Source: CAZGYE01 sp964530165 (GTDB lineage: Bacteria > Planctomycetota > Planctomycetia > Planctomycetales > Planctomycetaceae). Taken from it: 8,970 nt of DNA. Each line of letters opens with the position of its first letter. Positions within the stretch are counted from its first letter, which is position 1. Below, piece after piece: positions 1-7,089 of this stretch. The notes below the pieces were generated by a model, which did not search any database, was not told where the DNA came from, and saw nothing but the letters and a program-made list of their open reading frames with translations. The stretch lies in the NCBI GenBank assembly GCA_964530165.1, contig CAZGYE010000250.1, forward strand, positions 1-8,970, read 5' to 3'. Made by a program: the position numbers and the translations under genes.

Positions 1-2944
1 GCAGCCACAAGAAAAAGATGCCGCCGGTGGCCGCCATCGGCACGTTCAGGTAGATCAGCAGGGCCGGCTTCCAGGAGTTGAAGGTGCTGTACAGAATGAC
101 GAAGATCAAGAACAGGGCCAAAGGCACGACGACCATCAGCCGGCCACTGGCTTCTTGCAGGTTCTTGAACTGCCCGCCCCACGTAATGTAGTAACCCGGC
201 GGAAGATTCACACGGTTGCGAAGGGCCCGCTTCGCATCGGCGACGAAGCGGGCCAAATCGCGGCCGCGGGTGTTCGCCTCGATCAATAGCCGACGCGAGA
301 TCGCCTCGCGTGTGATCATGGCCGGCCCCTCTTCCACGCTGAGTTCGACCAACTGTTCCAGGGGAATTTGACGGCCGGTGGCGTCGGCAATCTTCAGGTG
401 GCGAAACTTCTCCACGTCCTCGCGCCAGTAGGCGGCGACGCGGACCTGCAGCGGAAAGCGAGGCTGGCCCTCGATCACCTGGCCCACCACGTTGCCGCCG
501 ATGGAACTGACCACATCCAACACATCGGCCGCGTTGATGCCGTAACGCGCAATGGCTTCCCGTCTGACTCGCACCCGCACGTTGGGCAAACCGGCAATCT
601 GCTGGGCCCGCACGTCGGCGGCGCCAGGGACCTGGCTGACGGCCCGCACGATTTCATCACCCTTCTGTTTGAGCACGTCGAGGTCCGGACCGTACAGGCT
701 GATGCCGATGTCAGCGCGAACCCCAGCGATCAACTCGGAGACGCGCAGCTCGATGGGCTGCGAGTAACTGAAGGTGTTGGCCGGCACGTACTGTTTGAGC
801 GTTTCGTCCATGACATAGATGAGCTTCTCCTTATCGAACTCCAGATTGTTTTCGCGGAAGCCGCGGAAAACCTCCTGGCTCCACTCCCGCAGCCGGTCCA
901 CGTCTTGGCCGGACAATTTCTTTTTGCCGGTTACCTTTCGGTGCACTTTGCGGAGCACGGCCAGCAAGTTGTCAGGACTGCGAATGGTGGTCCACTTGTC
1001 TTCGGGCCAACGAGCGAGGCCGACAATCGCCAACGGCCACTCCAGCGGTGAGAGCGATTCCTGGGGTTCGAGAATGACGAAGACGTCGCTGAGCTCGACT
1101 CCCATGGGGTCGGTGGCGATCTCGGCCCGGCCGGTCTTCGAGACGACCGTGATCACCTCGGGGAATTGCATCAACACCCGCTCGAGTTGAGTTGTGCTTT
1201 GGATGGATTGCTCCAGGGCGACGCTGGGCAACCGCCAAGCCTGCAAGGCGATCGCCCCCTCGTCCAGCTTGGGGATAAAGACCGCGCCCATCCGCGTGGC
1301 GAGCAGGACGCTGAAGGCAAACACCGAAACCGCCGCGGCGATCGTCACCATCGGCCGGGCAATCGCCAATCGCAGAACCGGCCGGTAAAGTCGCTTACTC
1401 CAGCGGATGAGGTAAGTTTCTTTTTCACTCATACCCCTGCGCAAGGCCAGCGACGCCAACACGGGCATGAACGTCAACGCCAACACCAGTGACGTCAACA
1501 ACGCGAAGATGACCGTGAAGGCCATGGGGCGGAACATCTTCCCTTCCACGCCCCGCAGCGACAGAATGGGCAGGTAAACAATGATAATGATGCCGACGCC
1601 GAAGACCACCGGCCGGGCCACTTCCTTGCAGGCGTCGCGGATTAAGCTCATCGGGGCCGGGTGGGGGTCTTTCTTGCGGTGCTCGGCGACCCGGCGCACC
1701 AGGTTCTCGATCATCACCACCGAACCATCGACAATCAACCCGAAGTCGATGGCCCCCAGGCTCATCAGGTTGCCTGAAAAGCCGGCGTACAACATGCCCA
1801 CAAAGGCGCCCAGCATGGACAGGGGAATCGCCAAGGCGACGACCAGGCCGGCCCGCAAGTTACCCAACAACAACAGCAGCACCAGGATGACCAGCGCCCC
1901 GCCCTCGGCCAGGTTCGTGATGACCGTGTGGATGGTGCGGCGGATCAGTTCGGTGCGGTCGTAGAAGGTGTCGATGTACACACCCGGTGGCAGCGAATCC
2001 TTGATGAGCTCGATCTTTTCCTTGACGCGATCGACCACCACGCGGCCATTTTCGCCCATCAGCATCATCACGATGCCCACCACGGCCTCGCCGCGGCCGT
2101 CGCGGGTGACAGCGCCCTGGCGCAACAGGGGGGCAAAGTGGACCTCACCGACGTCGCGCACAAGGATCGGAGTGCCGTCCTCGCGCTGGTCCAGGACAAT
2201 GTTGGCCACATCGTCGAGATTCCTAATCAACCCTTCACCACGGACGATCCGTTGCTCTCCGTAGTGAACGATGTAGCCCCCGCCGGCATTGCTGTTGTTT
2301 CGCTTGAGTGCCTGGAAGAGTTGGTTGATGGAGATGCCATAGTTCAAGAGTTTGTTGGGGTCGATCGCCACCTCGTAGGTCTTCAGCTCGCCCCCGAAGG
2401 TATTGACCTCGACCACGCCGGGCACGCTGCGCAGCATGAAGGCGATGTCCCAGTCGAGGATCGAGCGGAGCTTCATCAGGTTGTCATATTCCGAGCCGGG
2501 TTCGGCACGGACCTCGAACTGGTAAATCTCCCCCAACCCGGTGGCGATGGGTCCCATTTCCGGCTCGCCGAACCCTTCCGGGATGTTCTCTCGGGCCTGC
2601 CGCAGCCGCTCGGTGACCAGTGGCCGTGCCCAGTAGATGTCGGTGCCGTCCTCGAAGACCACGGTGACGTTCGAGAGGCCGAACCGTGTGACGGAGCGGA
2701 TTTCCTTCACGCGGGGCAGGCCGCTCATGGCCGCCTCCACGGGAAAGGTGATGAACTGCTCGACCTCCACGGGCCCCAGCGCCGGGGCAGTGGTCAGGAT
2801 CTGGACCTGAACGTTTGTTACATCTGGGACGGCATCGATGGGTAACTGCACCATGGACGCAAGGCCCAGTACCGAAAGCGCCAACACCAAGACCAATATG
2901 ACGAACCGGTTGTTGAGTGCTGCGTCGATAATGCCGTTGATCAT
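1..2944 (-). CDS. czcA: CzcA-type heavy-metal efflux RND pump, C-terminus cut by window edge
   Basis: This is the inner-membrane proton/metal antiporter of a tripartite efflux system. The frame is open from the ATG at 2944 to the left edge, giving 981 codons without a stop. The N-terminus (MINGIIDAALNNRFVILVLA) is the usual first membrane helix, followed by a periplasmic porter domain. The helix-4 proton-relay signature DFGLIVDG...IEN is intact, with D400, D406 and E413 close to the CzcA numbering D402/D408/E415. The segment around Q568 (LQAWRLP) and the later TDPMG match CzcA; CusA has a metal-binding methionine near the first. This favours Zn/Co/Cd/Ni over Cu/Ag (inference). Between E626 and S726 the chain is about 60-70 residues longer than usual. 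The sequence ends near FNSWKPALLIYLNVP, so the last membrane helices lie outside. An AAGGA at 2954-2958 is a good ribosome binding site, and the adaptor gene ends 42 bp upstream. Confidence 0.95.
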   Translation of the reverse strand, partial: MINGIIDAALNNRFVILVLVLALSVLGLASMVQLPIDAVPDVTNVQVQILTTAPALGPVEVEQFITFPVEAAMSGLPRVKEIRSVTRFGLSNVTVVFEDGTDIYWARPLVTERLRQARENIPEGFGEPEMGPIATGLGEIYQFEVRAEPGSEYDNLMKLRSILDWDIAFMLRSVPGVVEVNTFGGELKTYEVAIDPNKLLNYGISINQLFQALKRNNSNAGGGYIVHYGEQRIVRGEGLIRNLDDVANIVLDQREDGTPILVRDVGEVHFAPLLRQGAVTRDGRGEAVVGIVMMLMGENGRVVVDRVKEKIELIKDSLPPGVYIDTFYDRTELIRRTIHTVITNLAEGGALVILVLLLLLGNLRAGLVVALAIPLSMLGAFVGMLYAGFSGNLMSLGAIDFGLIVDGSVVMIENLVRRVAEHRKKDPHPAPMSLIRDACKEVARPVVFGVGIIIIVYLPILSLRGVEGKMFRPMAFTVIFALLTSLVLALTFMPVLASLALRRGMSEKETYLIRWSKRLYRPVLRLAIARPMVTIAAAVSVFAFSVLLATRMGAVFIPKLDEGAIALQAWRLPSVALEQSIQSTTQLERVLMQFPEVITVVSKTGRAEIATDPMGVELSDVFVILEPQESLSPLEWPLAIVGLARWPEDKWTTIRSPDNLLAVLRKVHRKVTGKKKLSGQDVDRLREWSQEVFRGFRENNLEFDKEKLIYVMDETLKQYVPANTFSYSQPIELRVSELIAGVRADIGISLYGPDLDVLKQKGDEIVRAVSQVPGAADVRAQQIAGLPNVRVRVRREAIARYGINAADVLDVVSSIGGNVVGQVIEGQPRFPLQVRVAAYWREDVEKFRHLKIADATGRQIPLEQLVELSVEEGPAMITREAISRRLLIEANTRGRDLARFVADAKRALRNRVNLPPGYYITWGGQFKNLQEASGRLMVVVPLALFLIFVILYSTFNSWKPALLIYLNVPMAATGGIFFLWL

Positions 2945-2986
2945 GGAAGGCGTTCCTTCTGGGGCAGCCGTACTCTTCGCCGTGCC

Positions 2987-4525
2987 TCACTCGTCCTCGC
3001 CAATCAGTCGCTCGAGCAACTCCGATTTCAAGGCGAAGCCACCCTTCACTACGAGCCGTTCCCCCTCGCTTAAACCGGCGGTGATTTCGAGGGCCCCGAC
3101 CGTTCGGCGCCCGATGCTGACGTCCCGCCGCCGGAACTCTTCGCCGCCTTGGTGCACGAACACAAATGGCTTGCCTTTGTGCGTCTCGACGGCCGAGACC
3201 GGGACCTGTAACACGTTGGAAAAAGTCCGCCCCGGCAACTCCACTTCGACGAACGTGCCGGGCTTGAGAAGTCGCTGCGGGTTGTCAGCCACCGCCATGA
3301 GCCGCACGGTGCGGGTCTTCTCGTCCACGATGTCGCCGGTGTAGAACACCCGGGCGGAGAACCGCTGTTGGGAATAGCCGCTGGGACGAAAGGAGAGCGT
3401 TTTGCCCCGCAGTCGTTCCAACAGCGGCAGGTCTTTCTCGAAAATGTCGGCCTGAACCCAGACGCTCGAAAGGTCGGCCACCTCCAGCATCTGGGTCGAT
3501 GGACCAACCCGCTCGCCGAGAACCACGTCCTTGGCGATCACCGTACCGTCGAACGGAGCTTTCACGGGATAGTAGGCGATTCCGGCTCGTTCGGCGAGCG
3601 GGTCCATCTGGGCGACCTCTTCTTCGGAATAACCCAAAATGAGCAGCAGCGATCGACTGACTTTTTCGGCAGTGCGCGCCTGCTCCAGATCCTGCTCGGT
3701 GCGGACCAACTCCCGCCGGGACGTAAACCGGATTTGTTCGATCCAGCCATGGTAGGTCGCCATGGTCGCCTCGTAGTCGGCCTTGGCTTTCAAATAGTCT
3801 TTGCCACTGGCGATTCCTTTTTCGGAAAGCTCCTTCAGTCTTGCGTGATCGGCGATGGCCTGGTTGAGCCGAGCATACGCGGAAACCAACTGCTGGCGGT
3901 ATGTCCCCATCACCTGGTCATGAAACTGTTTCTCGATTTCCGGGATGGGCGTCTTCTCCAACAGGGCCGTCGTCAACTGCTGCGTATTGTGGTGTATCTC
4001 CTTGTTCCATTCATAATTAACTTGGGCGAAGCGGGCATTCAGCCTTTGCTTGACCAGCTCCAACTTGGCTTCTCCGACCGCACGGCTGTCGATGACTGCC
4101 AGAACCTGCTCCGCTTGGACTTCCTGGCCGTAATGAACCGGTACTTGACGCACGATGCCTTCCACGAGTGAATAGATGTGGGCCAGGCGATCTTCGTTCA
4201 AGCCAACCTTCCCAGTGACCCATTTGACCTCGGTCATGCTGCCCCGCCTGACCGGAGCGATTTTCAGGCCGGCTGACTTCCACTTCTGTTGAGGTACATG
4301 CACAACGCCCAATTCTTCATAGCCGCCGTGATCGGGATTGCCGTGATCATGATCGTCCTGTCCATCAGATAACACACTGTGAGCGGCAGCCGTCTGTTCC
4401 GAAGAATTCCTTTCCGGCGCCTTCGGTAACCAATGATCGCTCGCGCTCCACGCGATACCGGCAATGAGAACGACGGCGGCCAAGACGATCCATTTGCGCG
4501 ATCTGTTGGGAAGACGAATTCCCAT
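2987..4525 (-). CDS. czcB: CzcB-type periplasmic adaptor (membrane fusion protein) of the RND efflux pump
   Basis: This 512-residue adaptor would join the RND pump to the outer-membrane channel. It has a membrane anchor at residues 12-28, then a His/Asp-rich stretch (H49, then DDHDHGNPDHGG at 57-68), a first lipoyl half with GIVRQVPVHYGQEV at 123-136, and a long alpha-helical hairpin at about 155-305. The second lipoyl half carries APFDG at 323-327 and GERVGPSTQMLEVADLSSVW after it. A beta-barrel and a C-terminal membrane-proximal domain follow (KPGTFVEVELPGR...LSEGERLVVKGGFALKSELL). The length fits CzcB better than the shorter CusB. An in-frame ATG exists at 4573, giving 528 residues, but it lacks a ribosome binding site. 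The ATG at 4525 has GGAG six bases upstream and places a basic segment just before the anchor, so I chose it. It lies 42 bp upstream of the pump gene. Confidence 0.93.
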   Translation of the reverse strand: MGIRLPNRSRKWIVLAAVVLIAGIAWSASDHWLPKAPERNSSEQTAAAHSVLSDGQDDHDHGNPDHGGYEELGVVHVPQQKWKSAGLKIAPVRRGSMTEVKWVTGKVGLNEDRLAHIYSLVEGIVRQVPVHYGQEVQAEQVLAVIDSRAVGEAKLELVKQRLNARFAQVNYEWNKEIHHNTQQLTTALLEKTPIPEIEKQFHDQVMGTYRQQLVSAYARLNQAIADHARLKELSEKGIASGKDYLKAKADYEATMATYHGWIEQIRFTSRRELVRTEQDLEQARTAEKVSRSLLLILGYSEEEVAQMDPLAERAGIAYYPVKAPFDGTVIAKDVVLGERVGPSTQMLEVADLSSVWVQADIFEKDLPLLERLRGKTLSFRPSGYSQQRFSARVFYTGDIVDEKTRTVRLMAVADNPQRLLKPGTFVEVELPGRTFSNVLQVPVSAVETHKGKPFVFVHQGGEEFRRRDVSIGRRTVGALEITAGLSEGERLVVKGGFALKSELLERLIGEDE

Positions 4526-4593
4526 GATTTTCTCCCACATCAACAAAAGCCAGACCCGATGACGGCGCAGCATCGCACCGTGACGATGAATGA

Positions 4594-4714
4594 CAGTCGT
4601 TCCAAGTTTGGCCGTAGCGGAAGTCCCAAGACTTCAGAGACTGACGAAAACTCCGAATTCTGTGCGAATTCGGCGACGACGAGCCGCTAGCATCGTTCAA
4701 ACTTGGAACTACTG
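4594..4714. mobile_element. 121-bp MITE-like element with 17-bp terminal inverted repeats
   Basis: The ends CAGTCGTTCCAAGTTTG (4594-4610) and CAAACTTGGAACTACTG (4698-4714) are inverted repeats matching at 16 of 17 positions. The direct repeat AATGA flanks the element on both sides (4589-4593 and 4715-4719), as a target-site duplication would. If bases shared with the ends are counted, the direct repeat extends to TGAATGAC (4587-4594 and 4713-4720). Inside are a further pair TAGCGG/CCGCTA (4615-4620, 4684-4689), a hairpin GAAGTC-CCAA-GACTTC (4620-4635) and a perfect 8-bp hairpin CCGAATTC-TGTGC-GAATTCGG (4653-4673). No transposase is encoded, so any movement would depend on an enzyme elsewhere. 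The same features could instead form a structured RNA in the transcript leading to the adaptor gene. Confidence 0.5.
4653..4673. repeat. Perfect 8-bp hairpin inside the 121-bp element
   Basis: The arms CCGAATTC and GAATTCGG pair perfectly around the five-base loop TGTGC. No T-run follows on either strand, so it is not a typical intrinsic terminator. Confidence 0.6.
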
Positions 4715-4823
4715 AATGACGGCATCCCTCGAGCGAGCAGATGTTGCGGCGTGCTGCGCCAACCGATCGCAGCGCGACAGAAGCGCGGCCGTCTTCGCAA
4801 GCTCGAACAGTGCAGGAGAAATC

Positions 4824-5219
4824 CTACAGCAGCCAGACCTGAGTCTGTACTCGCACCGGTACAGCCGACAGAGACTCGAACGGGGCCGCGTCGTGCGTCT
4901 GCCTCAGCGAGCGGCCGGTTGCGGCCGAAGAGCCGCACAGCGGCGGCATGTTGCGGGACGGCCGCCCGGAGCAGCTCGGCTGCCGAGTGCTCGAGGAATC
5001 GACGAACAGGCAGCGAGCCTCTTCGCAAGGCTTATGATCGCGTCTGTGGTGGCTGTGTCGGCCGTGTTCTTCGCACGAAGCGGCCGGATGCGCCTGTTCG
5101 TGGTCTCGCGCGGTTCCATCCACGAGCGCCGAATGCGTGCGAATCTCAAACGCCGCCCAATTCGCTTCCCACTCGTGGAGATGATGCCAGCAGCACCCGA
5201 ACAATGCGTGGGCCAGCAT
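4824..5219 (-). CDS. Small Cys/His-rich protein encoded within the efflux cluster
   Basis: This is a 131-residue protein of unknown function. It starts MLAHALFGCCWHHLHEWE, with C9, C10, H12, H13 and H15 close together. A His-rich middle follows (H29, H40, H44, C49, H52, H55, H57, H58, H62) and then CEEARCLFV with C65 and C70. The tail LSAVPVRVQTQVWLL is hydrophobic. From memory, similar proteins with GCCWHH near the start and CxxxxCxFV later occur beside RND metal-efflux genes in planctomycetes; a search would be needed to confirm this. Metal binding or metallochaperone activity is inferred from composition only. The frame is open further upstream, to an ATG at 5366, but that part looks non-coding. 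I chose the ATG at 5219, although no Shine-Dalgarno is visible; a GTG at 5234 is also possible. The reading direction and position between the outer-membrane factor and the adaptor support it as part of the operon. Confidence 0.6.
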   Translation of the reverse strand: MLAHALFGCCWHHLHEWEANWAAFEIRTHSALVDGTARDHEQAHPAASCEEHGRHSHHRRDHKPCEEARCLFVDSSSTRQPSCSGRPSRNMPPLCGSSAATGRSLRQTHDAAPFESLSAVPVRVQTQVWLL

Positions 5220-5294
5220 TGTCGTTAGCGTCACAGTGGATGCTGTACAGTGCACGATTCCGGTTCTCCAGCCATCTGTTCGCGGCCCAATTAG

Positions 5295-5323
5295 ATGATT
5301 GCATGTTATTTCAGTCGGGTCAA
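5295..5323 (-). promoter_or_regulatory. Weak candidate promoter ahead of the small Cys/His-rich gene
   Basis: On the minus strand TTGACC (5318-5323) is followed after 17 bases by AATCAT (5295-5300), matching the sigma-70 consensus at five and four of six positions. Transcription would begin near 5288, upstream of the ATG at 5219. The match is modest and may be chance. Confidence 0.22.
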
Positions 5324-5378
5324 TAGAGACGCGATTGGCCATTTCCCAAGAGCACTGCGCAGACATGCCGAAGTACCC

Positions 5379-6812
5379 TTATTGGGAGACCTCCAGGCCG
5401 TTGGTTAACAGCAAACCTTCGATCTCCATTTTTGCGGTCCACCATTCTTGCAGCGCTTGCAGATAGGCAATATTCGTCTGGAAGTAGGTGCGTTGAGTCG
5501 CCAACAACCTGACGGAACCAAACTGATTCGGATATCCCTGGGTCACCAAATCCAGCGCTTGCTTGGCGTCTTTCAGAATCTGTTTTGAATACCGCTGGAC
5601 CTCGTAGCGGGCGCTGGAGTAGCGTTCCATCGCGCGAGCCAGCCGGCTCTCCAAGTCTCGCCCAACGCGTTCGACTTCGCGCTGGGCCGCAATCAGCTCC
5701 GCCTGCGCCGTCTGAATGTTTCCTTCATTGCGGTCGAAGAGGGGCAGCGACACGCCCACCTGCACCTGGGCAAATGCGAACCGAGTGTCGTAGTCGTAGA
5801 GCGCTCCTGTCTGCACGTCGAGATTTGGAATCGGTTCAACCTGCGCACGGCGAAACTCCACGCGTCGGCGGGAAACGTTGGCATAAGCGGCCGCCAGTTC
5901 CGGGCTGTTGGCCGTCAAGGCAGACAGCGTGTGCTCCCAATTCAGCTCTTCCAATTCCCAGTCGAACTCGCCGGCCAACAGATCTTTGTCCGACTTGCTC
6001 GCCGAGAGACGCATGGGATGCGGAAGAGGAGTCCCCGCGATCGCCTCCAATTGCCGCTCGGCAGCCGTTTTTCTGTCTTGGGCGTTTTGCAGCAGGATTC
6101 TCGCCTGGTTCTCCACGACGCGCGCTTGCAAGACGTCGGCCTGCGGAACCTGCTGTGCCTGGAAGAGCGCCGTGGCGTCGCTCACGCCCTTCTCGCCGAT
6201 CTTGACCAATTGTTCGCCCAGCTCGACGGTCCGCTCTCGCACCAGTACGTCGTAAAAACCTTTGCGCACCGAAGTGAGCACGCGATACCGCTGCGCCTCG
6301 TACTGATAGCCGACTCGCTCGATTTCGTGGCTGGCGGCATGACGATTCAGTTGAAGCTTCCCGGCTGTCACAAGCTCCTGACCAACCTCTGCGCCCTGTT
6401 GACCCGCGTTGCCGTTGTCGCCGATTTCCCCTCCTTGGTACGAAACGACGGGGTTCGGATACAAACCGACTTGAGTCCACTGACCGTAAGCCGCATTGAC
6501 GTGAGCTTGTGCCTGGGCCAGCGTCGGATTGTTCTCCAGAGCAATCTGCTCCAGTGCGGAGAGTCCCAAGGCCTGCTGTTCCGCGCCGGCCGTAATGACC
6601 TGATTATCTGTATCACTCTCTTCAGCCGCGGCGACGACGACACGGGAATCGGCAGAATTCGCTGACACAGTAGAATTTTCCGTCGCGTTCGGCGAAAGGG
6701 ACGCCGGCCGGAAAATCGGACGCGTCTCTCGCAGGTCGCCGACGTGCGCGCAGGATGCAAGCATCACAATCAGCAACAGCCACAAAAGATCGAACAGCTT
6801 GAGATTTCGCAT
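5379..6812 (-). CDS. czcC: CzcC/CusC-type outer-membrane efflux lipoprotein (TolC family)
   Basis: This 477-residue protein would form the trimeric outer-membrane channel of the efflux complex. It begins with a lipoprotein signal peptide, a hydrophobic stretch ending in the lipobox LASC with C21 as the lipidated cysteine. A low-complexity linker covers about 22-80. Two outer-membrane efflux repeats follow. The first, about 84-262, contains NNPTLAQAQ, GLYPNP at 116-121 and VTAGKLQLNR at 148-157. The second, about 295-470, contains NSPELAAAYANV, PIPNLDVQTG and VGVSLPLFDRNEGN at 352-365. Long coiled-coil helices end each repeat. The length suits a metal-type channel. The ATG at 6812 is preceded by a weak GGTGG; it is the start that gives the signal peptide. 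It is the first gene of the cluster, and substrate assignment rests on the neighbouring CzcA-type pump. Confidence 0.92.
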   Translation of the reverse strand: MRNLKLFDLLWLLLIVMLASCAHVGDLRETRPIFRPASLSPNATENSTVSANSADSRVVVAAAEESDTDNQVITAGAEQQALGLSALEQIALENNPTLAQAQAHVNAAYGQWTQVGLYPNPVVSYQGGEIGDNGNAGQQGAEVGQELVTAGKLQLNRHAASHEIERVGYQYEAQRYRVLTSVRKGFYDVLVRERTVELGEQLVKIGEKGVSDATALFQAQQVPQADVLQARVVENQARILLQNAQDRKTAAERQLEAIAGTPLPHPMRLSASKSDKDLLAGEFDWELEELNWEHTLSALTANSPELAAAYANVSRRRVEFRRAQVEPIPNLDVQTGALYDYDTRFAFAQVQVGVSLPLFDRNEGNIQTAQAELIAAQREVERVGRDLESRLARAMERYSSARYEVQRYSKQILKDAKQALDLVTQGYPNQFGSVRLLATQRTYFQTNIAYLQALQEWWTAKMEIEGLLLTNGLEVSQ

Positions 6813-6858
6813 AGTCAGCCACCATTGAGGTTATCGGTTGCGCCGGCCGTTGCGATTG

Positions 6859-6884
6859 AATCGGATTGATTGATCGTGCCGATT
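6859..6884. promoter_or_regulatory. Inverted repeat overlapping the cluster promoter, possible operator
   Basis: AATCGG (6859-6864) and CCGATT (6879-6884) are 6-bp inverted arms separated by 14 bases. One arm overlaps the -10-like box at 6882-6887, and the other lies in the expected start of the transcript. This is a place where a metal-responsive repressor could bind, but no regulator gene is in the window and short dyads arise by chance. Confidence 0.22.
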
Positions 6885-6910
6885 ATAGTCCAGATTATTC
6901 ATACGTTGTT
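6882..6910 (-). promoter_or_regulatory. Candidate promoter of the metal-efflux cluster
   Basis: The minus strand carries a perfect TATAAT (6882-6887) about 70 bases before the outer-membrane factor start. The hexamer 17 bases upstream (6905-6910, AACAAC) is a poor -35, so an activator or an alternative sigma factor might be needed. The surrounding sequence is AT-rich compared with the genes. Confidence 0.4.
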
Positions 6911-6912
6911 TT

Positions 6913-7026
6913 TGTGATACCCAAACCGACAACTTGTTGTCGCAATCCACTGTGATACCCAAACCGACAACTTGTTGTCGCAATCCACTGTGATACCCAA
7001 ACTGACAACTTGTTGTCGCAATCCAC
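6913..7026. repeat. Three tandem 38-bp repeats, each with a 16-bp palindrome
   Basis: Copies run 6913-6950, 6951-6988 and 6989-7026, head to tail without spacers. Each begins TGTGATACCCAAAC, continues with the palindrome CGACAACTTGTTGTCG and ends CAATCCAC. The only difference is a C-to-T change at 7003 in the third copy, at the outer edge of its palindrome. The unit is not a multiple of three, and the frame running through it reads the copies in three different frames, so it is not protein-coding. The array lies between the transpeptidase stop and the efflux-cluster promoter. Confidence 0.9.
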
Positions 7027-7045
7027 TGGCTACATAGCACGCCCA

Positions 7046-7070
7046 GCGACGACAAGTCGTCGGTTTGGGT
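7046..7070. repeat. Inverted, diverged copy of the palindromic repeat
   Basis: The reverse complement reads ACCCAAAC, then CGACGACTTGTCGTCG, then C, matching the core of the 38-bp units in the opposite orientation. It differs by two changes at paired positions of the palindrome (A to G and T to C), which keep the arms complementary. On the plus strand the hairpin is followed by GTTTGGG and five Ts, but no plus-strand gene ends here. It sits just beyond the transpeptidase stop codon, so it may form the 3' end structure of that mRNA without a U-tract. Confidence 0.75.
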
Positions 7071-7089
7071 TTTTAGAAATCAATTCGGG

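Larger units (their letters stand above)
4526..4823. other. Non-coding spacer between the small Cys/His-rich gene and the adaptor gene
   Basis: I see no convincing gene here. The short frames on both strands lack recognisable domains and ribosome binding sites. The left part (4526-4593) contains the adaptor's ribosome binding site. The middle (4594-4714) is a structured element with inverted-repeat ends, described separately. The right part (4715-4823) follows the stop codon of the small protein and shows no clear terminator, which fits read-through into the adaptor and pump genes. Confidence 0.6.

Noticed and set aside
368..1051. Plus-strand open frame of 227 codons
   Set aside because: It is antisense to the C-terminal half of the pump and shows no family resemblance.
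1928..2845. Plus-strand open frame of 305 codons
   Set aside because: It is antisense to the RND pump, whose conserved motifs run uninterrupted through the whole stretch.
2946..2959. Small hairpin GAAGG/CCTTC over the pump ribosome binding site
   Set aside because: The stem is only five base pairs with a four-base loop, too short to claim translational control.
3368..4171. Plus-strand open frame of 267 codons
   Set aside because: It mirrors the adaptor gene, which has clear lipoyl and barrel motifs on the minus strand.
4703..5326. Plus-strand open frame of 207 codons over the small-protein region
   Set aside because: It is Arg/Ser/Ala-rich without motifs, whereas the opposite strand encodes the patterned Cys/His-rich protein in the operon direction.
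6913..7026. Possible CRISPR array
   Set aside because: The units are directly abutting with no unique spacers, and no cas genes are in the window.
6831..7055. Minus-strand open frame of 74 codons through the repeats
   Set aside because: It only translates the 38-bp repeat in three successive frames and has no ribosome binding site of note.
7046..7074. Intrinsic terminator on the plus strand
   Set aside because: The T-run begins seven bases after the hairpin and there is no plus-strand gene to terminate; on the minus strand no U-tract follows.
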